Shown piece by piece: positions 47,225-57,869 of a stretch of 64,000 nt of DNA. The position numbers and the translations under genes were made by a program. Below the pieces are notes generated by a model, which worked only from the letters and a program-made list of their open reading frames with translations, made no database searches and had not been told where the DNA came from. The stretch is from Coprinellus micaceus (lineage: Eukaryota; Basidiomycota; Agaricomycetes; Agaricales; Psathyrellaceae): assembly GCA_951394405.1 (NCBI GenBank), contig OX596344.1, positions 434,001 to 498,000 of the forward strand, read 5' to 3'. The stretch's first letter is position 1; each line of letters begins with the position of its first letter.

Positions 47225-48769
47225 GGAGGAGTGTTCTTTCTTATACTGTGCGAAGGTGATGGCTGTTCAAAATGTGGGTGGGGTGTCGTGTTAATACGGC
47301 GTGAAGGGACTCACCAGGCATGTTTGACCGAGAGGTAGACGCGTATTCCAAGGCTCGAAGAGGTGGATTATCGTGGAGAGGCGAAGCGGAGGGTTGAGTC
47401 CAGCAATACTTGCCCGCTAGAAGGTTCCAGGGAACCTTGACCACCAATCCAAGAGTCCGTCCCATGCCACGATGATCATGGGCGAGGGAATCGGGGGTTT
47501 TGACTTCGGCCTCAGTGCGAGATGAGGCGGTACGGTCAAAAACATGAGATGAAACTGGGATTATGATTCAAACGATCACGTCGAGTTCGCCCCGTTCGTG
47601 TTCGTCTAGATAGCAGTCCTGGGGTGTGTTAAATCCAGACATCCTCATTGTACAAGGAGACGCCTAGATCGGACACCAAGAGAGAAGCGCAGCAGAGCCC
47701 GGAAGACCCATGACCCGCTCTCTGCATCCATGGATGTAACCACGCTCTTTGGATTGGAAATGGGATTCGGGTGTTCTCGTGGAATCCATGCACTCCAGTC
47801 ATCATGCCCGATGGAGAGTCGGGTCGGAGCGACCGCGTGCTTCGCAATTATCTTCAGAGGCCTGCCGTTTCAGATACAGCCTCTGAGCGGCTACGTACAA
47901 GAACAAGAATCGCAATGAGAAAATTGAGTCCTCTATAGATAAACCAAGACTCACAGTTACACCATACGATCGCCGTACAGACTGAGATAGGCGCCTCAAG
48001 GGGGTAAATCTCCTCGGATAAACCTTCGATGTGGCATCGAATGAGCTCCAATGCGGATGTTGTCGAGGGAACGGTGGCTGGCACGTACCACGCTCTGAAC
48101 CAGGAACGCACCTCCCTGGTCCTAATCTTGGAACGCCCGTCAGCATCCGTGCATCCTCCTACACTTCCAGGACTCCTCTCAGGAGTAGACAGAGGAAACC
48201 TGTAGACAGGAAAGCCTTGAGGCGGGGAACGCGGTGAGCAGATAGAATCACCTCCAGGGATAAATACTGAGTCTCACCGCTGAGCCATGGTCGAGTCACA
48301 CAAAGATACCAACGCGTGCAGAGACTCGGCGCGTGAACGAGGACCATCTGGAGCATCATCGGAAGCGTGACGCCGTGCAATCAGAGCGTTGTGATAAATC
48401 GTACGAGGGCACAACGAGCCAATCGTCGGTAACCCTAGACCCAGGGGGTGTAACATCTGCCCGTCGTTCCCGCTCAGCCTCCAGCGCGAACGGGATCTGG
48501 GGAGGGGGGAGTGGTGGCCGTTGAACGCACTGGCAAGAGGCAAGTTGAAACCACATAGACAACGTGGAACCGATTCACGATCATGTGACAGCTACGCGTC
48601 CAACGGATCACCGTAGCTGTCCGGGGACACACTCGCGATCGGCGGCGGCGGCGAGATAATTTGGGCCCCACTACTTGAGCTCTTGGATGGAAGGCCCGTC
48701 GCGCGCTAGTACGAACCAATACGTACATGTCATTCAACAGCATGGATATAACTATCGGAACATGGAGCA
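47225..48769. other. Intergenic stretch, no supported gene
   Basis: Contains the presumed promoter of the minus-strand gene starting at 47,224 and the 3' side of the gene ending at 48,770. A minus frame at 48,111-47,854 has a hydrophobic run (YRGLNFLIAILVLV), but no start context or splice partners were found. Nothing else is supported. Confidence 0.3.
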
Positions 48770-49775
48770 TTAAGGCTCAATCCTCAGGTCTTTGAGCACC
48801 TCATTAACCCGGATATCGCTCTTCGCCTCCTTATACAACTCCCATTCGAAGACGAACGACTCCCCGAAAGGCACCCCTTCAATCAACTGACCGACTTTGA
48901 CTCTGAGGGCCACGGGGTGATGGTGTCGAATGAAGAGCAATTGCCTAAGCTTCTCCTTCCCAGATATGTCGCCATTCTGCAGCACGGCTTCTAGTTGGGG
49001 TAGAAGCATAGAGTCGAAGAGCGATCTCTTGTAAACCAGGTCACGTAGCGCGAACTCCGCTGCAAAGACGATGAACGCGACGTCGGTGGACGGGACCTTG
49101 CGATCTGTAAAGATAGGTTGAGCATCTTGCCGAACGGATGCTGCTACACCCTTACCTGGCATTCCAGTCGCTACAAACTCTACATTAGCGCATGACCATG
49201 AAAATAAGTTCGCCACTTACCCATGTTGCGATAAAAGAAATTCTGGCTATCCTCGGTGTACCATTCGCTTCTGACCTGCTCTTTCGCCATGGCCACAAGC
49301 TCTTCATCGGTTGGCCTACGTGACAGCTCCTTGTGAATCACCTCTAGCCTCTCGTGAAGAACATCATCACAAGTGGATGAGTCACTCGTGTCCGAGTCGT
49401 TGGGATCTTCTGTGCGCCTCCTTTTCCTCGCCCCTCGTCGGTATTCCGTCGCATCCTCGATACCAAGTGTCTCTTCTGACTCCGGGCTCAGTGCACGTAG
49501 CATAAGCTCACACATAGTCTCACTTGACATAACCATCGGGACGCTCTCTGGAGGTGGGTGCGTGAGTGAACTATCCGCAGATGTCAGTCGGTGCACTTTA
49601 CCTCCTGAAGGCCGGAGCACTGGATGGTAGGAAGAGTGAGAGGAGCGCATCGCCACAAGTCTCCAGAGAGAAGACACACCGCTCACCCGGAATATGTGGC
49701 ATGTATCACTCACAGGCTGGACAGTCGCACTTGTGGTGTACCGGCGCAATCGCTGAAATAATTCCGGCAAGACAT
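48770..49775 (-). CDS. KDZ-locus hypothetical protein, 268 aa, five exons
   Basis: Exons (minus): 49,775-49,714, 49,660-49,602, 49,547-49,221, 49,179-49,156 and 49,104-48,770, summing to 269 codons. The introns (53, 54, 41 and 51 nt) all have GT...AG ends. The start is the ATG at 49,775 (MSCRNYFSDC). The middle part has a basic patch (RRGARKRRRTED) that could be a nuclear localisation signal, then an acidic Ser-rich stretch and RPTDEELVAMAKEQVRSEWY. The C-terminal 110 residues are globular-looking (DVAFIVFAAEFALRDLVYKR, then QLEAVLQNGDISGKEKLRQL). I know of no functional assignment. Similar proteins seem to recur as uncharacterised genes in mushroom genomes, but I cannot verify that here. The 5' two exons are the least certain part. 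Confidence 0.65.
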
Positions 49776-50823
49776 GGTTCGATCCCTCCGTACTTCACCT
49801 TTTTTTTTTTTGGTCACCGGTCGATCTGGGTCGGAACAGTGCGGCAACTTGTTTCAAGAGATGTGCTTAGGTCTAACTATGCCAACCGATCTCAGTCGTA
49901 CGACTCGTCACCTCTGCCATCTATCCGTGTGATTTCTCCCAGAATCACACATATATGTGATGCTGGAGGCCAGAAAGGTCGCCGAGAACCCATACTTCCA
50001 TGGGCGCTAATCACCGTGAGAAGCTTTGATGACAATGCCGAGAGGTCGCCGACCACCTTGTTTCCTTTACACCGCAGCTCCCGTAGAAATAATGCCTTAG
50101 CTATTTGCATATTCGGTGACTAACGAAGATTTCCTTCCGATTAATACCTGTCGCTCAGCCTAAAACGCGGTATTGAATAAGTCAAACGAGCCTGGACTTG
50201 GAGATCGAAGTGTACTTGCAATTATCGAATGGCTTGCAGCCCATTTTCTGCTACCTTCGCACCGCGACCTAAACATCATACATTTGGGAGGGGGTCGAGA
50301 TACCTACATGGCATCTACATCCTAGACCTGCGAAAGGCCCCACGTGTTTAGGCATCCTGCAAACTAGCGAGAATATAGTCGTCCACTAGGAGGTCGAAGG
50401 GAAGGCGTTGCCGCCGTAAGTCGCCGAAAGGTCATTTCGAACACCATCGGCGAAGAGGGAGAGGGCGAGATTACCACCCCACATGAATGAACTATCATTT
50501 AAAGGCCAAATACCGCAGCGCTGAATCCGCTCCGCCCTATACGACCGTGGGGGGATTCAAGTTGAGCGAGTTAATTGGCGTGCGAATGTTTGGTGGCAAT
50601 GCCGAGGGGTCGCCGACCACCTTTTTTCCTCTACACCGCGGCTCGCGTAGGGGTAGCGCCTTGGCTATTTGTATATACGGTGACTGGCGAAGATTTCCTT
50701 CCGATTAGTACCCGTCTCTGAGCCTGAAACGCAGTATCGAAAAGGTCAAACGAACGCGAGTTTGGAGATCGAACTATTACTGCAAATATCGGGCGGTTTG
50801 CGGTTCAGTTCACGACCACCATC
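49776..50823. other. Divergent intergenic region with a diverged tandem duplication
   Basis: Separates the minus-strand gene at 49,775 from the plus-strand gene at 50,824, so both promoters should be here. About 215 bases at 50,025-50,240 recur at about 50,590-50,805 with roughly one change in five positions. Both copies contain GAAGATTTCCTTCCGATTA. A poly-T run of about 12 lies at 49,800. The duplicated block could be a shared regulatory module or element sequence. No gene is supported. Confidence 0.55.
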
Positions 50824-51683
50824 ATGCCACGACCCAAACTATACAACACTCGAGAGGAAAAGCGAGAAGCGCATCGACTACAAAGTATAAACTCTCACCA
50901 TAGGTTTGTGGACTTGTGCCAACTTTAGTATTGAGGAACTAATGGTCAATTCCACAGGAGGAAAGACGAGATCAACGAGCGCCGTCGCGGATCGTACGCT
51001 ATCGCGAAGAAAAGGTAGAGTCTCATGGTTCGACTGAAGGGCACCGACGCTGACAATGCCCTTCAGGGCCTTGAGAGCCGAAGCACGAGAGGAGCGGCGG
51101 GTCCTAGGCTCTCAGCCGTCCCAAACCCATTCTACGCAGGAACCCCCAAGGTGAGTCAATCATTAGCAGTTAGGAGCCACAAGCAGTTGACCCTCACGAC
51201 CAGGAGGGAGACACAGGAGCCGGTTTCTCGGAATATCGGAGAGCTGGCCGCACGCTTCAGGGCTCAGACAGCTGGGTCGACCCTGGGCTTCCTCACCTCG
51301 GTCTGCGAGGTCTACGAGAAGAAGCGCCACACCAACGAAACTGCAGCCCGACATGACGTTGAGTTGCACATCGGCACTTTCACCCGTCTAGCGGAGCAAG
51401 CAGAGGATATTTTAGAGTCCATTCCCAGGAATGGAGGAGGGGATTTGATAAGGAGTAACGCGACAAGAATTGCAAGGCATTCTCGCAACGTTCTAACTTG
51501 GTTGGAGGAGGTACGAGAGGCCATCATCATCCATCCAGCAACCGTCATGGTGCGCTTCGTCTCCAGAGGATTCTTATTTCAGCTGGACGGAGCTGGGAAT
51601 ATCTTTTAATTCTTCTGGTGTACCTATTCGGGTATTGTACGTATGCGTGGTCCGGATGGACTTCATTCGGAAGGGAGTGTTGA
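50824..51683 (+). CDS. KDZ-locus small protein with C-terminal membrane segment, 214 aa, five exons
   Basis: Exons 50,824-50,903, 50,958-51,014, 51,067-51,150, 51,204-51,510 and 51,567-51,683 sum to 215 codons. Introns are 54, 52, 53 and 56 nt with GT...AG ends. The protein starts MPRPKLYNTREEKREAHR, a very basic N-terminus followed by KDEINERRRGSYA. Short proteins opening in this way are common and uncharacterised in mushroom genomes (from memory). A helical middle (ELAARFRAQTAGSTLGFLTS) follows. The final exon gives a hydrophobic segment (YLLILLVYLFGYCTYAW) that could span a membrane. Retaining the last intron would keep the frame open but end the protein at 51,609, so alternative 3' ends are possible. 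It lies between two minus-strand genes of the cluster. Confidence 0.65.
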
Positions 51684-51830
51684 ACCTCGACTCTGTAGAG
51701 TCGCTCGGGTTGGGAAGTGACGGCACGCTGGTCCCTGTCACATCGGCGAACTCGCTGGTCTGTCGGTAACGTTGAAGGAAATAATTGAATTGGGCAGTAG
51801 GTATATTAACTACTACAAGGACACGGCGCT

Positions 51831-53734
51831 CTACGACTCCTCCGCGACGGCAGCCTGGACAAGGTTTAATTGAGCCTGGGCATCAGCAGCTTTGCGCTCG
51901 GCTTCAGCCGCCTTCCTCTCAGCCTCAGCCGCCTTCCTCTCAGCTCGGGCAGCTTTGCCCTCTGCCTCGGCGGCCCTATCCTCAGCTTGGGTGACCTTTC
52001 CCTGGAGCACCACCTTGGAAGCTTTGTACGCGGCCATGACCTTGGTCAGCGTCGCATTCACCGTCCTGTGAATAGCTTTGGTGTCTTCCGGCGCCCATTC
52101 TCGCATTTTCTTGGAGACGTAGTAGTAGAAATTCTCTCCGGATTCAGGGTGCTGAATGGCGAAGTATGCCATAGCGCCTGTCCTTTCAGAGAGATTCTCC
52201 AACTAAGGATGGGCGTCAGAACCGGAGCTCATCGGGAGAGAGAGCCGGCGACGTACCCTGGTGATCATATCGGGAACAGTCCTACGATAATGCCGAGTCG
52301 CCTCGGACTGGAGGAGATATGCCTCAGGTAATTGCCTCGTCCGATGAATCTTATCTATCGAGGGGAGTGGATGTCAGAATAGGATATGGGGAGGAAGGAG
52401 CGAGTACTAACCGCCCTCTGCTTGATATTTGTTGAGGTCGCCACCAGTCCCAGCACCTTCCACGTGATCCCAGAGCGGATTGCTCTTGGAGGCCACCTTC
52501 CTCTTCTTGGAGCTGCCAATAGACCTCGAGTCGTTATCGTTATTGCTGTCGTCGTTGTCGTTGTCGTTATCGTCCTCCTGGTCGTCTTGGATGTCATCGT
52601 CTTCCTGGGTGTCGTCATCACGGCGGCGCTTGTTAGAAGGCCGAGGAGCGTTGGGTTCGGCGGTTTGGACTGGATCCCCCTCACCGTTAGTTGCCACAAC
52701 GTCGGTCGTGGTAGGAGGGGCGGGAGCAGGTTGAGGGGTAGGCGCTCCATCATCCGCAGACGGGATGGTGGCTGGAATAGTACCCGATGTGGATAGCGCG
52801 GTGTCGGCCGAAATGGTCGGGGTGGGAGTGACGGGTGAAGTCGTCGTCGTCCCGGTATCGCCAGTCAGGATCGCTGGGTCGATACCGAACGCGGCCTCTG
52901 GGACTGGGGCACGGTGTGTAGCCACGGGCGTGGGCGTAGGAGGAGTCGGCGCGCTCGCAATGGCACTGGCGGTCGGTGCAACCCCACTAGGCATAGCAGC
53001 GGGACTCGCAGGATAGAAGTAAGGCTGGTGCATGGGGTACGTCCACTCTGAAATCAAAAGAGATTTAGAATGTGGGGCGTCTTGGAGACTCGCAAGTACT
53101 CACGGTTGGCGAGGGGAAAGCCTGGTGGGAACTGAGGGCTTTGGCCATCGACGGCTTGCTGGTGGTAAACGAAGGGTGGGTAAAACGGTCCTGAGACGAC
53201 GTTGAGCACGCTGTAGCACCAGTCGATAGGTGGAACACACCGTTAGGGAACTGGGGCATTTGTGTAGCTCTCGCTTGGGGAGAAGCTTCTCCGCTTGGCG
53301 GACCCATAGAGCTCGCTGGGACACGATAGTACGCGGGCGCGAAAGATCCAGGTGGCTTGGAAGCGGAAGGTGAGAAGATGTAATTGGGATGTTCAGAACG
53401 GAAGGCATAGACTTACAAGGGGGAAGGAAGGAGGGGCTGCACCCTGTACGAAACGAAACAGCTTAGAATGACAACCACTTAGGGAACCGCGAACACTGAC
53501 CCCGATAGGCGGAGGGATGGACGATGCAGGCTGAAGGGTGATTGGAGGTAGGTAAGTCTGGCGTAAGCTTAAGAGCGTTCCACCACCTAGGTCACCCAGC
53601 TGAGTCCGGCTTAGAGCCGACTCAGCTGGGTGACCTAGGTGCGTTCCACATACCGAGGTCGTAGGGGGAGGTGGCTGGGCCATAGCTCTTTTGCGAGGGC
53701 TGGTTCGTCGAGGGGTGAGGGAAGGATCGCTCAT
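51831..53734 (-). CDS. KDZ-locus protein, 522 aa, seven exons, divergent from the KDZ transposase
   Basis: Exons (minus): 53,734-53,501, 53,443-53,417, 53,355-53,241, 53,190-53,104, 53,047-52,412, 52,354-52,257 and 52,202-51,831, total 523 codons. All six introns are 50-61 nt with GT...AG ends. The start is ATG 53,734 (MSDPSLTPRRTSPRKRAMAQ). The first half is Pro/Ala/Thr-rich and probably disordered. Then come a basic KRRRDDD patch, a long Asp/Asn tract, and the segment DKIHRTRQLPEAYLLQSEAT with HYRRTVPDMITR, which looks conserved. The C-terminus is a coiled coil built of AERKAAEAE repeats. Start codons of this gene and the KDZ transposase are 213 bp apart and divergent, so a shared promoter is likely. 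A 66-bp in-frame micro-element insertion lies in exon 1 (residues about 31-52). Function is unknown. Confidence 0.7.
53576..53649. mobile_element. 58-bp palindromic micro-element with 8-bp target duplication
   Basis: The element 53,584-53,641 consists of a 23-bp arm (CACCTAGGTCACCCAGCTGA plus GTC), a 12-bp spacer and the exact inverse arm. It is flanked by CGTTCCAC at 53,576-53,583 and again at 53,642-53,649. An 8-bp duplication points to hAT-type insertion. It lies within coding exon 1 of the 522-aa gene, adds exactly 22 codons and introduces no stop. Confidence 0.9.
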
Positions 53735-53947
53735 GAGAGGGGGGCATTCTTGTGAGCGACGGTGGAAATTTAAGAATTCTGAGAAATGGAGGGGAATGGG
53801 TACAATACCCCTGATTCTGGGCAATAATTTTTGCCGGGCCCACGACCACATTGCGTCGGCTCCGCCATCGAACTTGCACGCGCTGCTTTTAGCCGGGCGT
53901 GTCAGCATCTCTCTGTCTGATAGTCGCTCGTCCATCTTCTGCAGAGC
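53735..53947. promoter_or_regulatory. Likely bidirectional promoter of the KDZ transposase and the 522-aa gene
   Basis: Only 213 bp separate the two divergent start codons. There is no other gene and no clear TATA box. The assignment is by position only. Confidence 0.5.
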
Positions 53948-56900
53948 ATGAGCGATCTCAAGAGAAAGAACGCCTCAACGTTGGGCTCCCGCAAGAAACG
54001 GATGCCGACGAAGGTCGTGCACGAGCTTCCTGACAGCCTCTTCAACGCACCAAAGAGTCCATCGACCAAGACCACAGGATTGCAGAGGCGGCATAAGAAG
54101 AATCAAGGGGGGGCGCGCCTGGGTACTACCCGACGCACGGATAAGCCAAGGCAGCCCGCGCAAGCTTCGTCGTCGAGCACATCGGAAGGGGTGACGTCGA
54201 ACGTCGTTGAAGCAGTGTGGCTGGACGCTGTGGCCGACGATCTCATCGGGGCCAACCAAGGTGGCGATGCGGAGCACGTGGCTGATAACGATCACGGGAC
54301 CCCATCTGGTGCTTCAGCCAAAGGCGCCAAAGACGTTGAACTCTCAGACTCTGACGGCGATTCCGATGTAGAGTGGGAGGACGACGAGATCGAATACGAG
54401 GCGTACTCCGAGGCCGTTCGGACGAATGTTGCTGTCTTCTTACCTGTCTGCGGGAACATCTTTGTTGTTCAGGGATGGGACACGTCGAGGAACCGGGCCA
54501 CTGTGGGTAGTGGTCGTTTCTATGACTGGGATTCTACTGACCAACGTTTCGCAGAAATCCTTCTTCCACCTGAAGTTCCAGACCCTCGGGACAGGAGATT
54601 TATCGGTCGCGTGCACCTGCCGTGCAGCGGCCTTTGGCGCCTGCTTTCACATTCGTTATTTCAACCAACACGGGCTTGAAGAGAAAGCCTTGGGGGACAT
54701 AGGTACGCCCTATCAAATCGCCTCAACGTCGCCCCGCTGATCTTTTCGTTCTGTCTAGACGCCGACGCCGTTCTGTTCTCTCAAAAGATTGTGCCTGGGG
54801 TGGGCCTCGACAGCCTTTTCTCCGTCCAATCAAACTCTGTCGTCGAGCTCCGCGGGAGGGCTTTTGTCAACCATCAAGGCCCTGCTCGTGACAGTGGGCC
54901 TTGGAAGTGCTCGAAGGACAGGGGCTCAACGTCGTGCTATCACATCAACCAGGCGAAGACCATACTTCCACAGGATTTCGGGCCAGAGATAGCGCAAGCG
55001 ATGAAGGTCGCCGGATCTGTGACCGTAATCAAGGGGACGAATGTACGTGCAGATGGTAAGAACCCGTAATTCTCTTCTCTTTTTCTCATTTGACGAACCT
55101 CCTTTCAGCTCGAGGTCCTGGACAGACGATTTCCTATCTCCCCGTTCGTCCGCCACACTGGGCTAAGCTGGATAGCGACCCGGTCTTGTACGCGTCCCTG
55201 CCGGAATTCCGCGTACCTCCTCCACGTACCGTTTTCAAGCTCGAGAAGGGAGAATCGACCTGCGCCGACGAGAGCCGTACCGAGTTTGATCCGTCTCGAC
55301 CGACGGAAATTAAGGAGTGCAAGTTCTACACCATCCTCAACGTTTACAGAGTCAAGATCGAATTGCAACCTTGTCCCTCTTGTCCACGGGAGAGGAAAAG
55401 GTTCATTGGGCCGGATCTGCGCAAGCACGGCGTGTTCAACTACAACAACAAGGTCCTCGTCGCCCACGAACTTCTGGACGAGTATACAAGCGCGTACACC
55501 TCATCGGAGAAGCCGTGTTGGTCCTTCGCACAGGACGTCAACCGCCGATATAAAAGAGAGTGCAGTAGTTTCATGGGGCCGGATCTCTTTCGGTCCGTAT
55601 GGTTCTCGTACGTGCACCTTCAAAGGTTCACGGACGATATGACCTGCAGTTCCTGTGGTCCTAACCCGAAGACCGTCATCTTCGACGGCATAACACTGGG
55701 TTATGGTCATAAGCACGTCAAAGACAGCTTGGAGCCGCCCACCAGGTTGTCTGAGCACTCGCTGGTACGCTCTGGGCTCGACTACACCCGGCAGCAGCAA
55801 CTACTCCCCGACGCTCTCCTACGTCGTCGCCTGCGCTCTGCCATGGAAGGGCCAGACTTTGCACCCCTCATCGAAGACCTTGAGGAGAGGCTAGGGGCCA
55901 TATCACTGTCGCCCCTCAAATCCTCCGGAGATGCTACACCTTCCACACCGGCCGACCCCCTTTCTACACCAGCTCTCACCAGGTCCCTGGTCGAGTATGC
56001 GACGCAATCTGACAATCCACCCTCTGCAAGCGCCCCGCCAACCCCCACGAAGGCGGTTCGATCGGTGACTAGCCCGTTCCCCGAGGCTTCATTCGCCCAG
56101 CCTAACTTCAAGTTTGGAGTTTCTGGGGCCGTACTTCCCTTCACGTTCACGGTCCCTGGAACCACGAATCCTCCAGGCGACGATCCTTTTGCGGTCTCTA
56201 GCCCGAATCTACCCTCCACCGTCAACTCCTTCAATGCTTCTCAGCTTGGACCTTCTACAGCAGCGAGGGATTCAGCGTCGAAGGCAACCTCGCCGTCGAA
56301 AGGAACGTCTCAGGGCAAGCGAGGACTGACGGACGCCGAATGGAAGGCCCGGCAGAAGTCACTTGTTAGAGAGCATCTTGCATCAATCGAGTGGGTCCGT
56401 CTCGAGCTCCTGAAACAGGGTGGACCTGACTGTCCCGAGTTGTCTGCCCTGTTCGACCGTTACTTTGGGCAGGTGTCGTATGCTTCGAAGGGTAAGCACT
56501 CCAAGGCTGTCCTTGCGTTATGGAAGAATTTCTTTATGCAGGTGTGTAGTCGAACCCCGCACCTACCGTCTCATTAATCCTTTCATACTAGATTGCAGCG
56601 GAGGAATCGGTTTTGCAGATGATCAACTACAACTCATGGACCCAGCTGAAAGGATATCTCGCCAACCCTACTGTCGCGAACGGCTCAAATCTCGTCTCCA
56701 TCCCGGCGTTCTACAAGGCAATATCCTCTCGAGATTGCGATGTACCCGCCCTGAACAGCGTAATGCGGTGGATAGAGAAGAAAGCTCGGGACGTGTTGGT
56801 GACTTTAATTAGGAAAGCGAGTCCGCCTATACCTCTCGCGGACCCTGCGACTCTGTCCAAGGAAGACGATTGGCGTAAGGTCCGTTATGATTTACCTTGC

Positions 56901-57559
56901 ACTCGACCCTGCTTCTAACACAGTCTCAGACCGGTTGCTACTATAGCATGCCCGCCATTAGGCATCGGCCAGTGTATCCTAAGCTCGACGACACCGAAAA
57001 GAAGAACGCGAAGGCCGCACCGCGTGGGGATCGATGTGGGAAATATTACTCGGAGTACAAGGAGAAGAGGCTCACCGGTGGCATCATGGTTTGTTGGTGC
57101 AAGCACAGTGTCTGCTACGGGTTTCACACCATACCTGAGAGCGAAGGTCGCAATGACGTCTTCTCCGCATTGGTGACTCGTTGGCCGCTGGCACCGGAGA
57201 GGGTCGTCTACGACTTTGCGTGTGCGCTCGGCCCATACTGCATGACACGGGAGCCCCAATTCTTCGGGAACACGTACTTCATGATCGATCATTTTCACGC
57301 CGAGGGCCACACCAAATGCAGCCCCGCTGCATTCCTCTCGGAATACGAGAACACAGATCCCCAGCTCTCCTCTGTCAACTCGAGCGCGGCGGAATGTGGA
57401 AACGGCGCCCTTCGAAAAATCCGGAAGTCGGTCAGCTATATGTCTCAAGAACGCGCCATCATATATACGAAAGTCTTCCTATCCATCTGGAACCGGACAA
57501 GGGCTTTGGAAAACGCTAGGAAACGTGGAAAAAAATCCAAGAGGCCCCGCAAGAAGTAG
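53948..57559 (+). CDS. KDZ-superfamily transposase with CxC-type cysteine clusters, five exons, one frameshift
   Basis: Exons 53,948-54,702, 54,759-55,055, 55,109-56,541, 56,592-56,879 and 56,930-57,559. Introns are 56, 53, 50 and 50 nt. The total is 3,403 nt, one base over 1,134 codons, because exon 1 changes frame between 54,585 and 54,625 (PEVPDPRDR in one frame, ACTCRAAAFGACFH in the next). A basic N-terminus and acidic tract are followed by a C-x-C...C-x-H cluster near residue 225, then the CxC part: CPSC, FIGPDLRKHGVFNYNN, CSSCGP and FDGITLGY (about 435-550). After a Ser/Pro linker comes the catalytic part in exon 5: VYDFACALGPYC, MIDHFHAEGHTKC and AAECGN, whose D, D and E fit a KDZ DDE triad. 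KDZ enzymes mobilise large basidiomycete DNA transposons. Apart from the extra base the frame is complete, so the defect is recent or an assembly error. Confidence 0.85.
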
Positions 57560-57581
57560 GCGAGTCGCTCGTTCGACATTA

Positions 57582-57761
57582 CAGCAATTCGCGGAACATA
57601 GGGCGCGAGCCCATTTTTGCCGAATTTGTGCATTTTTGATGCGCGCCAGTGAAGCTGACGACGACGCCAGCTTGCGTCGCAATTTATAGATGTAGTTCTT
57701 GTCGTGTGGGCCTGTATGTAGTATCGTTAGAATCGCCTCGTCAAGGGGTACATGAATATGT
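57582..57761. repeat. Left terminal inverted repeat of the mariner element
   Basis: Inverse of 61,452-61,631 with two mismatches (near 57,716 and 57,753). It contains internal short palindromes such as GACGACGACGCCAGCTTGCG. Confidence 0.9.
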
Positions 57762-57869
57762 AGTTATATTTACTAACACACATAATGAGTGATGGAGTCG
57801 ACCTCAATCTTTCGTTGCACTGGGCTTATCAGCCTCCTTTTGACTTGATACCACCACCTCCATCCCACC

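Noticed and set aside
53584..53641. The 58-bp palindrome as a transcription terminator or regulatory hairpin
   Set aside because: It is flanked by an exact 8-bp direct repeat and lies in an open coding frame, which indicates insertion.
55782..56234. Minus-strand 150-codon frame within the KDZ gene
   Set aside because: Shadow of the transposase exon; low-complexity and without splice or start support.
39164..57559. A TET/JBP dioxygenase gene accompanying the KDZ transposase
   Set aside because: Such genes are known near some basidiomycete KDZ elements, but no double-stranded beta-helix motif (H-x-D ... H ... R) appears in any neighbour.
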